A DNA stretch of 8,807 bases from Cellvibrionales bacterium (GCA_024645065.1 JAHEGP010000122.1:1-8807), one strand, 5' to 3'; numbered from the stretch's first letter, positions 1 through 6,540 are shown. Made by a program: numbers and translations. Notes: generated from the letters alone by a model not told the origin.

Positions 1-133
1 CCGCTGGGTCTCCGCCGGGGCATGCGGGGCATGCTCGCGGAGGGGGGGCCCCTCCGCTGGGTCTCCGCCGGGGCATGCGGGGCATGCTCGCGGAGGGGGG
101 GCCCCTCCGCTGGGTCTCCGCCGGGGCATGCGG
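1..133. repeat. 53-bp GC-rich tandem repeat, about 2.5 copies
   Basis: The block starting CCGCTGGGTCTCCGCC begins at 1, again at 54 and again at 107. The first two copies are identical, and the third matches for 27 bases and then diverges at about 133. The period of 53 is not a multiple of three, so it is not a protein repeat. Each full copy ends in a perfect hairpin, GCGGAGGGG-ggg-CCCCTCCGC, that spans the copy boundary. The block sits directly upstream of a lipoprotein start with a strong Shine-Dalgarno sequence, so it occupies a promoter or leader position. Because it is at the window edge and far more GC-rich than the rest, an assembly artefact is possible. Confidence 0.85.
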
Positions 134-146
134 AGGGGAGCGGGGT

Positions 147-353
147 ATGCTGGCCAGCGTGTGCACCCGCATCCTGATGCTCTCGTTGGCCCTCGGCGCC
201 TGCTCCGGCAGCACCGAGGACACCGCCCCAGGCGCCGACACCGACTCCGACACCGACTCCGACTCCGACTCCGACTCCGACGCCAACTCCGACGCCAACT
301 CCGACGCCAACTCCGACGCCAACTCCGACGCCAACTCTGCCGCTTGTTATTGA
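147..353 (+). CDS. N-terminal part of an Asp/Ser-repeat lipoprotein, probably truncated by a junction
   Basis: The ATG at 147 has a strong Shine-Dalgarno match (GGAG, 6 bases before the start). The product begins with a short signal peptide whose lipobox reads L-G-A-C, with lipidated Cys19, followed by a Ser/Thr/Asp-rich stretch and then Asp-Ser, Asp-Thr and Asp-Ala-Asn-Ser repeats, ending at residue 68. Short lipoboxes followed by acidic Thr/Asp/Ser tracts are common in outer-membrane lipoproteins of myxobacteria and relatives. GC content fits that source and not the rest of the window. No folded domain follows: the frame stops just after the repeat, while a neighbouring frame carries on as an autotransporter. 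I infer that only the signal peptide and the start of the linker are genuine here, and that the tail (residues about 45-68) is the autotransporter linker read out of frame. Confidence 0.5.
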   Translation: MLASVCTRILMLSLALGACSGSTEDTAPGADTDSDTDSDSDSDSDANSDANSDANSDANSDANSAACY

Positions 354-1491
354 CACCTCCCGATTCTCGCCGGGTGACGCCAACACGCTCAATGTTATGG
401 GCGCTTTGGCGACCATAGAGCGCTCGGGCCAGGCAACGGGTGCCCTTAAATCCACCCTGGACCTGATTAATAGTGCGCAGACCGCCGAGCAGAAGCGAAG
501 CATTATCGACTCGCTGCAGGCTGATCTTACCAGTGGTGTGGTGGAGGGGTCGCTGAATGCCCAGCGCCAGGCGGTCGATACCATCAATACCCGGCAGGCA
601 AGCTTGCGCCAGTTCAAAACCATGGGGGTTCCGGCCGGTGATGGACTAAGCGAAATAGGCTTTTGGTTGCAGGGTTATGGCAACCGCCAGGACAAGGATG
701 ATGCTGATGGTGTCGCCGGTTGGGATGGTGACACTTATGGTATGGCGCTCGGTTTTGACAAGGATATCAACGAGAGTTGGAGTGCGGGTATGGCATTCAG
801 CTATGCGACCAGTGATATCGAGTCAAAGAACAAGTATCGCAACACCCTCGATATCGACAGCTACCAGATATCTGCCTACGGTAGTTTTGTCAGCTCAGAC
901 TGGTATTCGGATGTGGTGGTGTCCTACGCCTACAACGAATATCAGGGTCAGCGATACCTGGAAACCATCGCCCCGTTTGCGACTGCCGACTCGGACTACA
1001 GTGGTGACCAGTTTCAACTGCGCGCCCGCGGTGGCTGGCCGTTTGTGCTCGACAGTGGCCTGATGCTTACCCCCACCGCGTCGGTCGAATACACGTATTT
1101 GAAAGAAGACACCTATCGCGAGACCGGTGCTGGCAACAACGGCCTGGAAGTCGATGCCGACTCCGTTGAAGTCCTGTTGTTTACCGCCGGTGGTCGCATG
1201 GCCTATCCCACGACCCTGAGTAACAATATTACCCTTGTCCCGGAGCTTGCGCTGCAGTTGCGATACGATGTTATCGGCGACCAAATCCAGGTCGATAGCA
1301 ATTTTATAGGTGTCAATGGGGCGGCATTTATATTGCGGGGGGCGGATGTCGAATCGGCCAGCGGCAAGCTAACGCTTGGTTTAAGCGGATACAGTGACGG
1401 TCGAGTAAGTTTTAACGTCGCCTATGACTATTTCTTCCAACAGGATTTCAAGGCGCAGGCGCTGACCGGTACCCTCAAGTGGATGTTTTAG
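241..1491 (+). CDS. Autotransporter beta-domain protein, 5'-truncated, with Pro-Thr linker
   Basis: This is the C-terminal translocator of a type V autotransporter, an outer-membrane beta-barrel that exports an N-terminal passenger. The first in-frame ATG is at 397, but the frame is open from 178 and reads as a Pro-Thr repeat (about 241-336) followed by a pre-barrel segment (LPLVIDTSRFSPG), so coding clearly extends upstream of that ATG. No start codon exists in this frame between the stop at 175 and 397, so the true N-terminus and passenger are missing. From about 649 (GFWLQGYG) to the end, alternating hydrophobic/polar strands with Tyr, Trp and Gly match the autotransporter barrel family (roughly 280 residues). 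It ends in Phe (KWMF), the usual outer-membrane protein signature. The stop overlaps the convergent hydrolase stop by 17 bp. The passenger's function is unknown. Confidence 0.85.
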   Translation, partial: PTPTPTPTPTPTPTPTPTPTPTPTPTPTPTPTLPLVIDTSRFSPGDANTLNVMGALATIERSGQATGALKSTLDLINSAQTAEQKRSIIDSLQADLTSGVVEGSLNAQRQAVDTINTRQASLRQFKTMGVPAGDGLSEIGFWLQGYGNRQDKDDADGVAGWDGDTYGMALGFDKDINESWSAGMAFSYATSDIESKNKYRNTLDIDSYQISAYGSFVSSDWYSDVVVSYAYNEYQGQRYLETIAPFATADSDYSGDQFQLRARGGWPFVLDSGLMLTPTASVEYTYLKEDTYRETGAGNNGLEVDADSVEVLLFTAGGRMAYPTTLSNNITLVPELALQLRYDVIGDQIQVDSNFIGVNGAAFILRGADVESASGKLTLGLSGYSDGRVSFNVAYDYFFQQDFKAQALTGTLKWMF

Positions 1492-2377
1492 ACGCGCGAT
1501 CTGTGCAGGTTGGTAGTTGCTCGAGTAACGCCCGCCAGTGAGTGTGCCAACCTTCGTAGTGAGCGTTGTCCAGCTCTACGATTCGACTGCACCGGGGAGC
1601 ATTGAGCTGGGCCTGGTAGGAGCGAGCCACCCTGGCTGGTACGATAGTGTCCCTGTTGCCAACGAAATGGGTCTGGGGGATCGTTGCAAGCTGAGTCGCG
1701 AAGGTCACTGGATTTGGCGCGCCGGCCACAATCGGTAATTTGTGAATACGGGAGAATTCCTCGGTATCCAGATTGCCCGCAACCGTGCGTATGCTGATCA
1801 AACCAGGCAGCTTTGGTGCAGCGAGCATAGCGATAGTCGCGCCGCCTGAAAAGCCGATCAGTTCCAGGCTTGCATTATCATATTGCCGGCTTATCGCCGC
1901 GAATACCGAAGCATACATCGCCACCCTGTTTGCGGAGTAACGGTCGCGGGTCCACACCTCGGGAGTGCATTGTGGCTGACGTGATAGCTGCACAAACTGG
2001 CAGGGTCGCGCGATGTAGATGACGTTGGTGCTGTCATCGGCCAATGCCAGTTGCAGTCCCACCGCATGATCGGGTGTCGGATTGGCAGAGGCTCTGTAGC
2101 GACTGAGCCAGGCCTTGCCGTCACCCTCGAGATAGATGCGAATCGGGGCGCCGGGCTGCTCGATACGGCGCAGGGAAGCCAGCTCAAAATCTGCAGTAAT
2201 AATCGCCTGCTCACTGAACCGTGTATTGGCTGAGGCATGGCTATAAAGCGGGTGGCTATTGCCAGAGAACGTCTTTATCGCGCAAGCGCAGACAGTGCCG
2301 GCCAGCAGTGCGCATTGCAGAACGGCCCGACATGTCGCCCTGGCCAATGGGCGGGGGACGGTGTGTTTTTGTGGCAT
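1475..2377 (-). CDS. Alpha/beta-hydrolase, exported, putative lipoprotein
   Basis: This 300-residue alpha/beta-hydrolase has an N-terminal export signal (basic start, hydrophobic residues about 18-30) and a lipobox-like V-C-A-C, which would lipidate Cys32. The visible core includes an EGDGKAW segment (84-90) in the oxyanion-strand position, the nucleophile elbow G-F-S-G-G with Ser177, a likely acid Asp243 (NRDTIVP) and a likely His273 (NAHYEGW). Cysteines at 126, 137, 263 and 291 suggest disulphides in the periplasm. I chose the ATG at 2377 because GGGAG lies 9 bases before it and the signal peptide begins there. The frame extends to 2458, but those 27 residues look non-exported and would start upstream of the predicted promoter's transcription start. 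It is divergent from the kinase. The substrate is unknown; esterase- or peptidase-like activity is inferred from the fold only. Confidence 0.82.
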   Translation of the reverse strand: MPQKHTVPRPLARATCRAVLQCALLAGTVCACAIKTFSGNSHPLYSHASANTRFSEQAIITADFELASLRRIEQPGAPIRIYLEGDGKAWLSRYRASANPTPDHAVGLQLALADDSTNVIYIARPCQFVQLSRQPQCTPEVWTRDRYSANRVAMYASVFAAISRQYDNASLELIGFSGGATIAMLAAPKLPGLISIRTVAGNLDTEEFSRIHKLPIVAGAPNPVTFATQLATIPQTHFVGNRDTIVPARVARSYQAQLNAPRCSRIVELDNAHYEGWHTHWRALLEQLPTCTDRASKTST

Positions 2378-2428
2378 GGGTAGGCGCTCCCGGCGAATGT
2401 TCGGGGCAAACTGACCCCCCCTCCAAAT

Positions 2429-2458
2429 AGTGTAATTAGTCGGGATGTTTGTTGTCAC
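2429..2458 (-). promoter_or_regulatory. Predicted sigma70 promoter for the alpha/beta-hydrolase
   Basis: On the minus strand GTGACA (2458-2453) is followed after 18 bases by TACACT (2434-2429). The expected transcription start is near 2422, giving a leader of about 45 bases before the ATG at 2377. Its -35 box overlaps the -35 box of the kinase promoter on the other strand. Matches are good but not perfect and there is no experimental support. Confidence 0.45.
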
Positions 2459-2480
2459 CCTGAAACTCGCTCAGTAATAT
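2452..2480 (+). promoter_or_regulatory. Predicted sigma70 promoter for the Ser/Thr kinase
   Basis: TTGTCA (2452-2457) and TAATAT (2475-2480) are separated by exactly 17 bases, each one mismatch from consensus. The expected start is near 2487, leaving a leader of about 27 bases before the kinase ATG at 2514. This is the best promoter match I found in the window. Confidence 0.6.
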
Positions 2481-2513
2481 GCTCTGACTTGCATCAACAG
2501 GACCCCTCCGGTT

Positions 2514-4280
2514 ATGGCCGGTGTGGGAATACTGAACACCGGCAACGAGCACAGTCGCATAATTGTGGAAAATTCACCCCAAATTCCAGGATATACCATT
2601 CACGAGCAGATCGGCCGTGGTGGCATGGCCTATGTCTATCGAGCCCTGCAGCATAACTTTGACGCAGAGGTGGCAGTTAAGGTTCTCGATCCCAGGCTGA
2701 CAGCCGACCCCCAGTTCGGCGAACGGTTCATCCGGGAAGCCAGAATTATGCGCAGTCTCAAGCATCCCCATGTCGCGGCGGTTTACGATGTGGGCCAGCA
2801 TGGCAACATTTATTATCTTTCTATGGAATATTTGCCCGGTGGCAGTTTGAAGGAGTTGGTTGATCAGGCCGGGCATCCGGGAGAAGTGCTGCCGGTTTTG
2901 GCCAAGGTGGCTGAGGCACTGGATTACGCCCACTCCATGGATTTTGTGCACCGTGATATCAAGCCGGAAAATATTCTGATGCGTGGCCCGGGTGACCCGG
3001 TGATTTCCGATTTTGGCATAGCTCGGGTGCTCAATAGCGAGGGGGATCACACCAAAACCGGCACGGTTATGGGAAGCCCGCACTATATGAGCCCGGAACA
3101 AGCGCTGGGGCAACCGGTTGATCATCGCTCGGATATCTACAGCTTTGGGGTGCTGTGCTACTTCGCGGTGTGTGCAGACGTACCGTACTCTGAAGGTTCG
3201 GCGGTTACGATCGGCATTCGCCATGTTCGCGATCCGGTTCCAACACTGCCGGCGCAATATGCCCCGATGCAGTCATTTGTCAATCGTGCCTTGGCCAAAC
3301 GGCCCGCAGATCGCTTTCATAGCTGCACCGATCTGGTTGACGATTTTGTGAAACACCTTGCCCTGGTCGAGAGTCAGGGTATGGGTTTGCATTCTGGCAG
3401 TGACACAATCGTTGCAGCCGCCAGGCCTGCGGTGCCTGTCGCCAGTTCCCCGGATCCTGGCACAGCGCCACAGCGCTCGGATGTCGTGGCTGCAAGCCGC
3501 CCGCAATCTCAGCGAAAGAATCTCTACAGGATGGCCGTGCTCGGCCTGCTGCTGCTGACCCTGGGGGCGGTATCCGCCGGGGTGTATTTGTTGTGGGAGC
3601 GCAAGGCGGGCGTGCCCGAAGTGGCTTTCAACCTGGAAACCCAGCGCCAACTGCTGCGCGCTGGTGAATTTCTTGAATCCGGCGATGTAGCCAGGGCGCT
3701 GGATGAATTCCTGGCGGTTGTTGCCAAGGAGCCCGACAATCAAGCCGCGCAAAAGGGCATGGTGCATATCGCCGGTATCTTCCAGCGCGAGGCAAGTACT
3801 GCCCTGGCAAACAACGATCTGGACGCGGCGGCGGTGAGTGTTGCGGCGCTGCAGCGGATTGACACAGGCCTGCCGGGAGTCGAGGAGGTCATTGTCGCTT
3901 ATGCAGAAAAAGTAGCGGCTTTGGAGCGGGAACAACGTACGCAGGAGGCTTCCTCGGCAATGATTGCATCATTGTTGCAGGAAGCTGCCCTGGCCGAGCA
4001 ACAGCAACAATTGATTAGTCCCCCGGGCGAAAACGCCTTTGAAAAATACTCCCAGGTCGCAACACTGGATCCCGGAAACACGGATGCGGCATCGGGTTTG
4101 CGGCGCCTGGGAGACCATTATTTGCAGCTTGCTAAAGATCACCAACTTGCAGGCGACAATATCAGCGCCAAGGCCAATTTTAATATTGCGCGCAAAATGT
4201 CCCCCGAGTTAACGGAGCAGGATATGGAGTTTGACGCACCAATCCAGCCCACGGAAGAGCAGTTCGAGTCTGCAAAGTAA
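2514..4280 (+). CDS. Membrane-anchored Hanks-type Ser/Thr protein kinase with C-terminal helical repeats
   Basis: This protein phosphorylates Ser/Thr on protein substrates. The kinase domain (about 27-280) is complete: glycine loop GRGGMAYVY (34-42), ATP-anchoring Lys56, alpha-C Glu75, catalytic HRD 146-148 with Asn153, DFG 166-168, an activation loop with Thr180/182/184 (TKTGT, typical autophosphorylation sites), SPE 193-195 and Asp207. A Ala/Pro/Ser-rich linker (about 298-335) leads to one transmembrane helix (about 338-361) flanked by Arg/Lys. The remaining 225 residues, predicted periplasmic, are Ala/Leu/Gln-rich helices resembling TPR repeats (for example 377-420 and 507-565), not PASTA domains. 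The ATG at 2514 has a modest AGGA 11 bases upstream and a well-placed promoter. It is likely a PknB-like sensor, with the outer helices binding a ligand or protein. Its targets are unknown. The broken protease frame on the other strand overlaps its last 101 bp. Confidence 0.92.
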   Translation: MAGVGILNTGNEHSRIIVENSPQIPGYTIHEQIGRGGMAYVYRALQHNFDAEVAVKVLDPRLTADPQFGERFIREARIMRSLKHPHVAAVYDVGQHGNIYYLSMEYLPGGSLKELVDQAGHPGEVLPVLAKVAEALDYAHSMDFVHRDIKPENILMRGPGDPVISDFGIARVLNSEGDHTKTGTVMGSPHYMSPEQALGQPVDHRSDIYSFGVLCYFAVCADVPYSEGSAVTIGIRHVRDPVPTLPAQYAPMQSFVNRALAKRPADRFHSCTDLVDDFVKHLALVESQGMGLHSGSDTIVAAARPAVPVASSPDPGTAPQRSDVVAASRPQSQRKNLYRMAVLGLLLLTLGAVSAGVYLLWERKAGVPEVAFNLETQRQLLRAGEFLESGDVARALDEFLAVVAKEPDNQAAQKGMVHIAGIFQREASTALANNDLDAAAVSVAALQRIDTGLPGVEEVIVAYAEKVAALEREQRTQEASSAMIASLLQEAALAEQQQQLISPPGENAFEKYSQVATLDPGNTDAASGLRRLGDHYLQLAKDHQLAGDNISAKANFNIARKMSPELTEQDMEFDAPIQPTEEQFESAK

Positions 4281-4653
4281 TAGGCTGTCGGCGGATGCTT
4301 TTACTTTTGCAGGCAAGCTTTAATTCCATGACCAGCATTTCTATGAAGCTCACCTGAAATTTAGGGTTGCCAATATAGTGGCTTACATCGTTGTTTTGGA
4401 TTTTATTCATCGGAAACAGGGTGTCATTAAAGAAGCGGGTAAAGTCAGTTGTCGAACGGAACTCGAAACTGCCAAGGTTTGGGTCAAAAAAAACCGGGTT
4501 CCCGGATTTCGTCAAGTCCAGTGCCATGACGTGCCAACCCCCCCCGGTTTTTAAAAGGCGGTAGGGGCCAGACTCTGAGGCTGTCTGTGCAAACCAGGAG
4601 CCAACTCCATTTGCTAAGGTTGAAAGCCCACTTTTACGCATTTCACATTTCAA
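4180..4653 (-). CDS. C58-like protease, C-terminal fragment with the His and Asp motifs
   Basis: The first possible start is a TTG at 4653, which has no convincing ribosome site and sits within conserved-looking protein. In-frame sequence continues upstream to a TGA at 4675-4677, so this looks like the downstream half of a broken gene. It carries G-G-G-W-H with His41 and, 16 residues later, F-F-D-P-N with Asp57; this His...FDPN pairing is typical of C58 proteases. A G8 run lies just before the His (4538-4545) and a T8 run just before the Asp (4486-4493). The stretch after about residue 120 (SIRRQPITL onward) is antisense to the kinase 3' end and looks like read-through past a lost stop. Confidence 0.5.
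   Translation of the reverse strand: MKCEMRKSGLSTLANGVGSWFAQTASESGPYRLLKTGGGWHVMALDLTKSGNPVFFDPNLGSFEFRSTTDFTRFFNDTLFPMNKIQNNDVSHYIGNPKFQVSFIEMLVMELKLACKSKSIRRQPITLQTRTALPWAGLVRQTPYPAPLTRGTFCAQY
4270..4312. terminator. Weak inverted repeat at the kinase stop, possible terminator
   Basis: CTGCAAAGTAA (4270-4280) pairs with TTACTTTTGCAG (4301-4312) with one bulged base and a 20-base loop. It spans the kinase stop codon and lies between two converging genes. There is no strong T-run after the stem on the plus strand and the stem is AT-rich, so termination is only a guess. Confidence 0.25.
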
Positions 4654-4678
4654 TATTGCGAAAATTTTGCTTTTTCAG

Positions 4679-5026
4679 CTAGCCTTTGCAAGCCTCAAGT
4701 TGAGACTCCGGATTTTTGGATACGTCCCTTTGCAATTCCATAGCTTGGGTAATTTGTTTGGCATTTGCACTGCCTCCGAGGCCTTGAACAGTGGCCAGGT
4801 GATTGCACCGTTTTTTTTTTTGAGCTGCTAGCCAGTTCAGGCTTAAAGCACAGCATATGCCGTCTTCCTCGCCTGCTTTACGCATGATGGCATTCGCTTC
4901 ACCTGCAATTCCCTGGGTAAATAAATCAATAGATTTGACCTGGGGCAGCGCTGCACGCCTGACATACCCGATTACTCCTAAGGTTTTATTGATTTCGACT
5001 GTGGTGGGATTTGAAGGTTTTGGCAT
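4679..5026 (-). CDS. C58-like protease, N-terminal fragment with the catalytic Cys motif
   Basis: This fragment is 115 residues from the ATG at 5026, which has AGGA 9 bases upstream. A TTG at 5050 would add 8 residues and has no better ribosome site. The key motif is D-G-I-C-C-A-L-S-L-N-W-L, with Cys58 as the likely nucleophile; G-x-C followed by a helix with Leu-Ser and Trp is the C58 signature. Immediately after it comes an uninterrupted run of eleven A (4811-4821 on this strand's complement), encoding Gln-Lys-Lys-Lys. The rest is an amphipathic helix-forming region, and the frame ends at a TAG at 4679, before the His/Asp motifs. Alone it cannot be an active protease. No signal peptide is visible; effectors of this family often lack a classical one. 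Confidence 0.6.
   Translation of the reverse strand: MPKPSNPTTVEINKTLGVIGYVRRAALPQVKSIDLFTQGIAGEANAIMRKAGEEDGICCALSLNWLAAQKKKRCNHLATVQGLGGSANAKQITQAMELQRDVSKNPESQLEACKG
4811..4821. repeat. Eleven-base A/T mononucleotide tract
   Basis: Eleven consecutive T on the plus strand, read as A11 in the protease N-terminal fragment directly after the catalytic Cys helix. Tracts of this length are prone to replication and transcription slippage and to sequencing error. Confidence 0.95.
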
Positions 5027-5083
5027 CCTGAAAGTTCCTGTAGAGATCAAGCTCTATGAGCTCGGGGTTCAACCTGTTTTCCG

Positions 5084-6487
5084 CTATTTTCCTGGCATAA
5101 AGTGAACAAAAATATTGGCGTAGTGGTTGCCGTTCAGCGGTATGGGCCGGCCGTGCAGCAGGCGTGCTCCCTCGTAGAAAACAAGTTCTCCTGGCTGCAA
5201 AAGTATTTCGTGTCGACGATAGTAATTGTCTTCAATCACCAGCGGCCAATCCTCAAGCGTGTCCTGAGCAACATTGATAATGGCACTGACAATATGCGTA
5301 TGCAGGCGGTCGCGATGCGGCTTCAGCACTGCGCCATGGTGGTAATCGCGAATGCCATAGACGTAAGTTGGCACCAGCTGCTGGTGACTCCACGCACTCA
5401 GTTGCGGCGCCAATGCGCTATGAATTGCCGCCTTAAGTGGATCACTCAGTTCGACCAGACTGCTGGCCGGCTGGCCATCGCGGGCATAGATAAATCCGCC
5501 TTCGACGTGCTCCGGACTGGCCCCGCTGCGGTGTGCCTGGTAGAAGGACTGGATGTCGGCAAACAGGTCCGGGGCAAGGCGTGATTTCCTAAAGCCGACT
5601 CGAGTCAGGTTGGGAATAAATTCGTTGGCCTCCTTGGTAAACATCTGGCCTTTGCCCCTTGCCCTGAACCACTTGGTAATAACGGCCTTTTCGCCGCGAA
5701 CTATCGGGTGTGCGCAGTGCAGGGTGGCGGGGTTTGGGCTGCCGTCAGGGTGGAGATTATTCCAGATAACCGCCAATCCAGGTTGTGGCCTCAGTGTGAT
5801 CCCCAGTTGTGGAAACTCGGTCTCACCGCCTTCTGCGACCGCGTTGAGATAGATAAAGAAAGTGTAGGTTCGTTGACCCTGCTGGGCCGCATATTGGCTG
5901 TATTCATGGACCTCAAAATAGTCGGTATGTGGCTTGAACTCCTGCGTCGTTGCGTAGTGTTGCCCCTGCAGTACTTCAGAATATGAGGCATCTATTCCCA
6001 GCATCTTGCAGATTCGACCGTCAATCTCCTGCAGGAATGGATCATCCAGGGTGCCAAGATCGCAAGTCCTGCTGGTCCGAAAAGCAGTCTGGCCCGGGGC
6101 TGCGGCCGAAATTTCTGACGGACGCAGACTGGACTTTATCGAGGCAGCAATTTTGGCGCATTCATCCAGATTCAAGAATTCCGGTAGCAGGTATATTTCA
6201 GCCAGGTTGGTATCCAGCTTGCAGGCGTTGGGTAGATAAAGCTTGCTGGTTTCAAGCTTTACGCTATCTTCAGGGGCAGAATCAGGGGACGGGTTGGACG
6301 GTCCGGTTTTCAGTGGATTGGCAATGTCTGCGAGATCCATGGTCGGTTGATAATCCATATGGTTGGCGATGGTATCAAATCCGAACCCCTCATCGATCAG
6401 GATGCGAAAAATGCCGTTCTTGTCGCAGCCTCTATCTATATTGAGCTTTATCCAGTCCTGCCATTCCCGGGTAAGGTTTCTCGCCAT
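5084..6487 (-). CDS. 2-oxoglutarate/Fe(II) oxygenase, prolyl-4-hydroxylase type, two tandem domains
   Basis: This 467-residue protein has an N-terminal helical segment (about 1-50, with WQDWIKLN and a RGC motif), a linker rich in Pro/Ser, and a complete prolyl-4-hydroxylase-like domain (about 95-277). Its iron site is His187-x-Asp189 (PHTDY) plus distal His257, with 2-oxoglutarate-binding Lys267 in GEKAVITKW. A second double-stranded beta-helix-like unit follows (about 370-465), with His391-x-Asp393 (PHRDR), distal His445 and Arg447. The eukaryotic Ofd1/Tpa1 prolyl hydroxylases also carry two such folds, but their second one is inactive; here both triads look intact, which is inference from motifs. 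The first domain would hydroxylate Pro or a similar residue in a peptide. The ribosome site is weak (GGGG about 10 bases upstream). It lies between the hemolysin III gene (53 bp upstream) and the protease remnant, same strand. Confidence 0.87.
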   Translation of the reverse strand: MARNLTREWQDWIKLNIDRGCDKNGIFRILIDEGFGFDTIANHMDYQPTMDLADIANPLKTGPSNPSPDSAPEDSVKLETSKLYLPNACKLDTNLAEIYLLPEFLNLDECAKIAASIKSSLRPSEISAAAPGQTAFRTSRTCDLGTLDDPFLQEIDGRICKMLGIDASYSEVLQGQHYATTQEFKPHTDYFEVHEYSQYAAQQGQRTYTFFIYLNAVAEGGETEFPQLGITLRPQPGLAVIWNNLHPDGSPNPATLHCAHPIVRGEKAVITKWFRARGKGQMFTKEANEFIPNLTRVGFRKSRLAPDLFADIQSFYQAHRSGASPEHVEGGFIYARDGQPASSLVELSDPLKAAIHSALAPQLSAWSHQQLVPTYVYGIRDYHHGAVLKPHRDRLHTHIVSAIINVAQDTLEDWPLVIEDNYYRRHEILLQPGELVFYEGARLLHGRPIPLNGNHYANIFVHFMPGK

Positions 6488-6540
6488 TGGTTTAAGCCCC
6501 GTTTACCAGGCGGTTAGCGAGCAAGTTGAAGGATCGGTTT

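Larger units (their letters stand above)
4180..5026 (-). pseudogene. C58-family (YopT/AvrPphB-like) cysteine protease, frameshifted
   Basis: Taken together, two minus-strand fragments reconstruct one papain-like cysteine protease of peptidase family C58: Cys in the first fragment, His and Asp in the second. Joining through the third frame (4694-4653, reading LAEKAKFSQY) needs two missing single bases and yields a continuous helix. Cys-to-His is then about 108 residues and His-to-Asp exactly 16; in YopT the values are 119 and 16, in AvrPphB 114 and 15. C58 members are typically secreted effectors that cleave host or bacterial proteins. GC is about 47% against 55-60% next door, suggesting acquisition. 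It follows the oxygenase by 57 bp on the same strand. Either it is a decayed gene or the frameshifts are sequence errors in a homopolymer-rich gene. The stop at 4180 lies 101 bp inside the kinase gene, so the natural C-terminus is probably also lost. Confidence 0.65.

Noticed and set aside
1..133. CRISPR array
   Set aside because: The 53-bp units are directly adjacent with no unique spacers between them.
895..1284. Minus-strand frame opposite the autotransporter barrel
   Set aside because: It is a shadow of the beta-barrel coding sequence with no independent signals.
2378..2458. N-terminal extension of the alpha/beta-hydrolase to 2458
   Set aside because: It would precede the signal peptide, lacks a ribosome site and begins upstream of the predicted transcription start.
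2574..3935. Long minus-strand frames opposite the kinase
   Set aside because: They are antisense shadows of a clear kinase gene, rich in Arg/His/Gln and with no recognisable domain or start signal.
4650..4697. Programmed ribosomal frameshift joining the two protease fragments
   Set aside because: The first fragment's stop (TAG, 4679-4681) and the second frame's upstream stop (TGA, 4675-4677) leave no shared open window, so one slip cannot join them. Two shifts through the third frame are needed, which fits decay or sequence error better than programmed slippage.
5102..6444. Plus-strand frames opposite the oxygenase
   Set aside because: They are antisense to an intact two-domain enzyme, with no ribosome sites or family resemblance.
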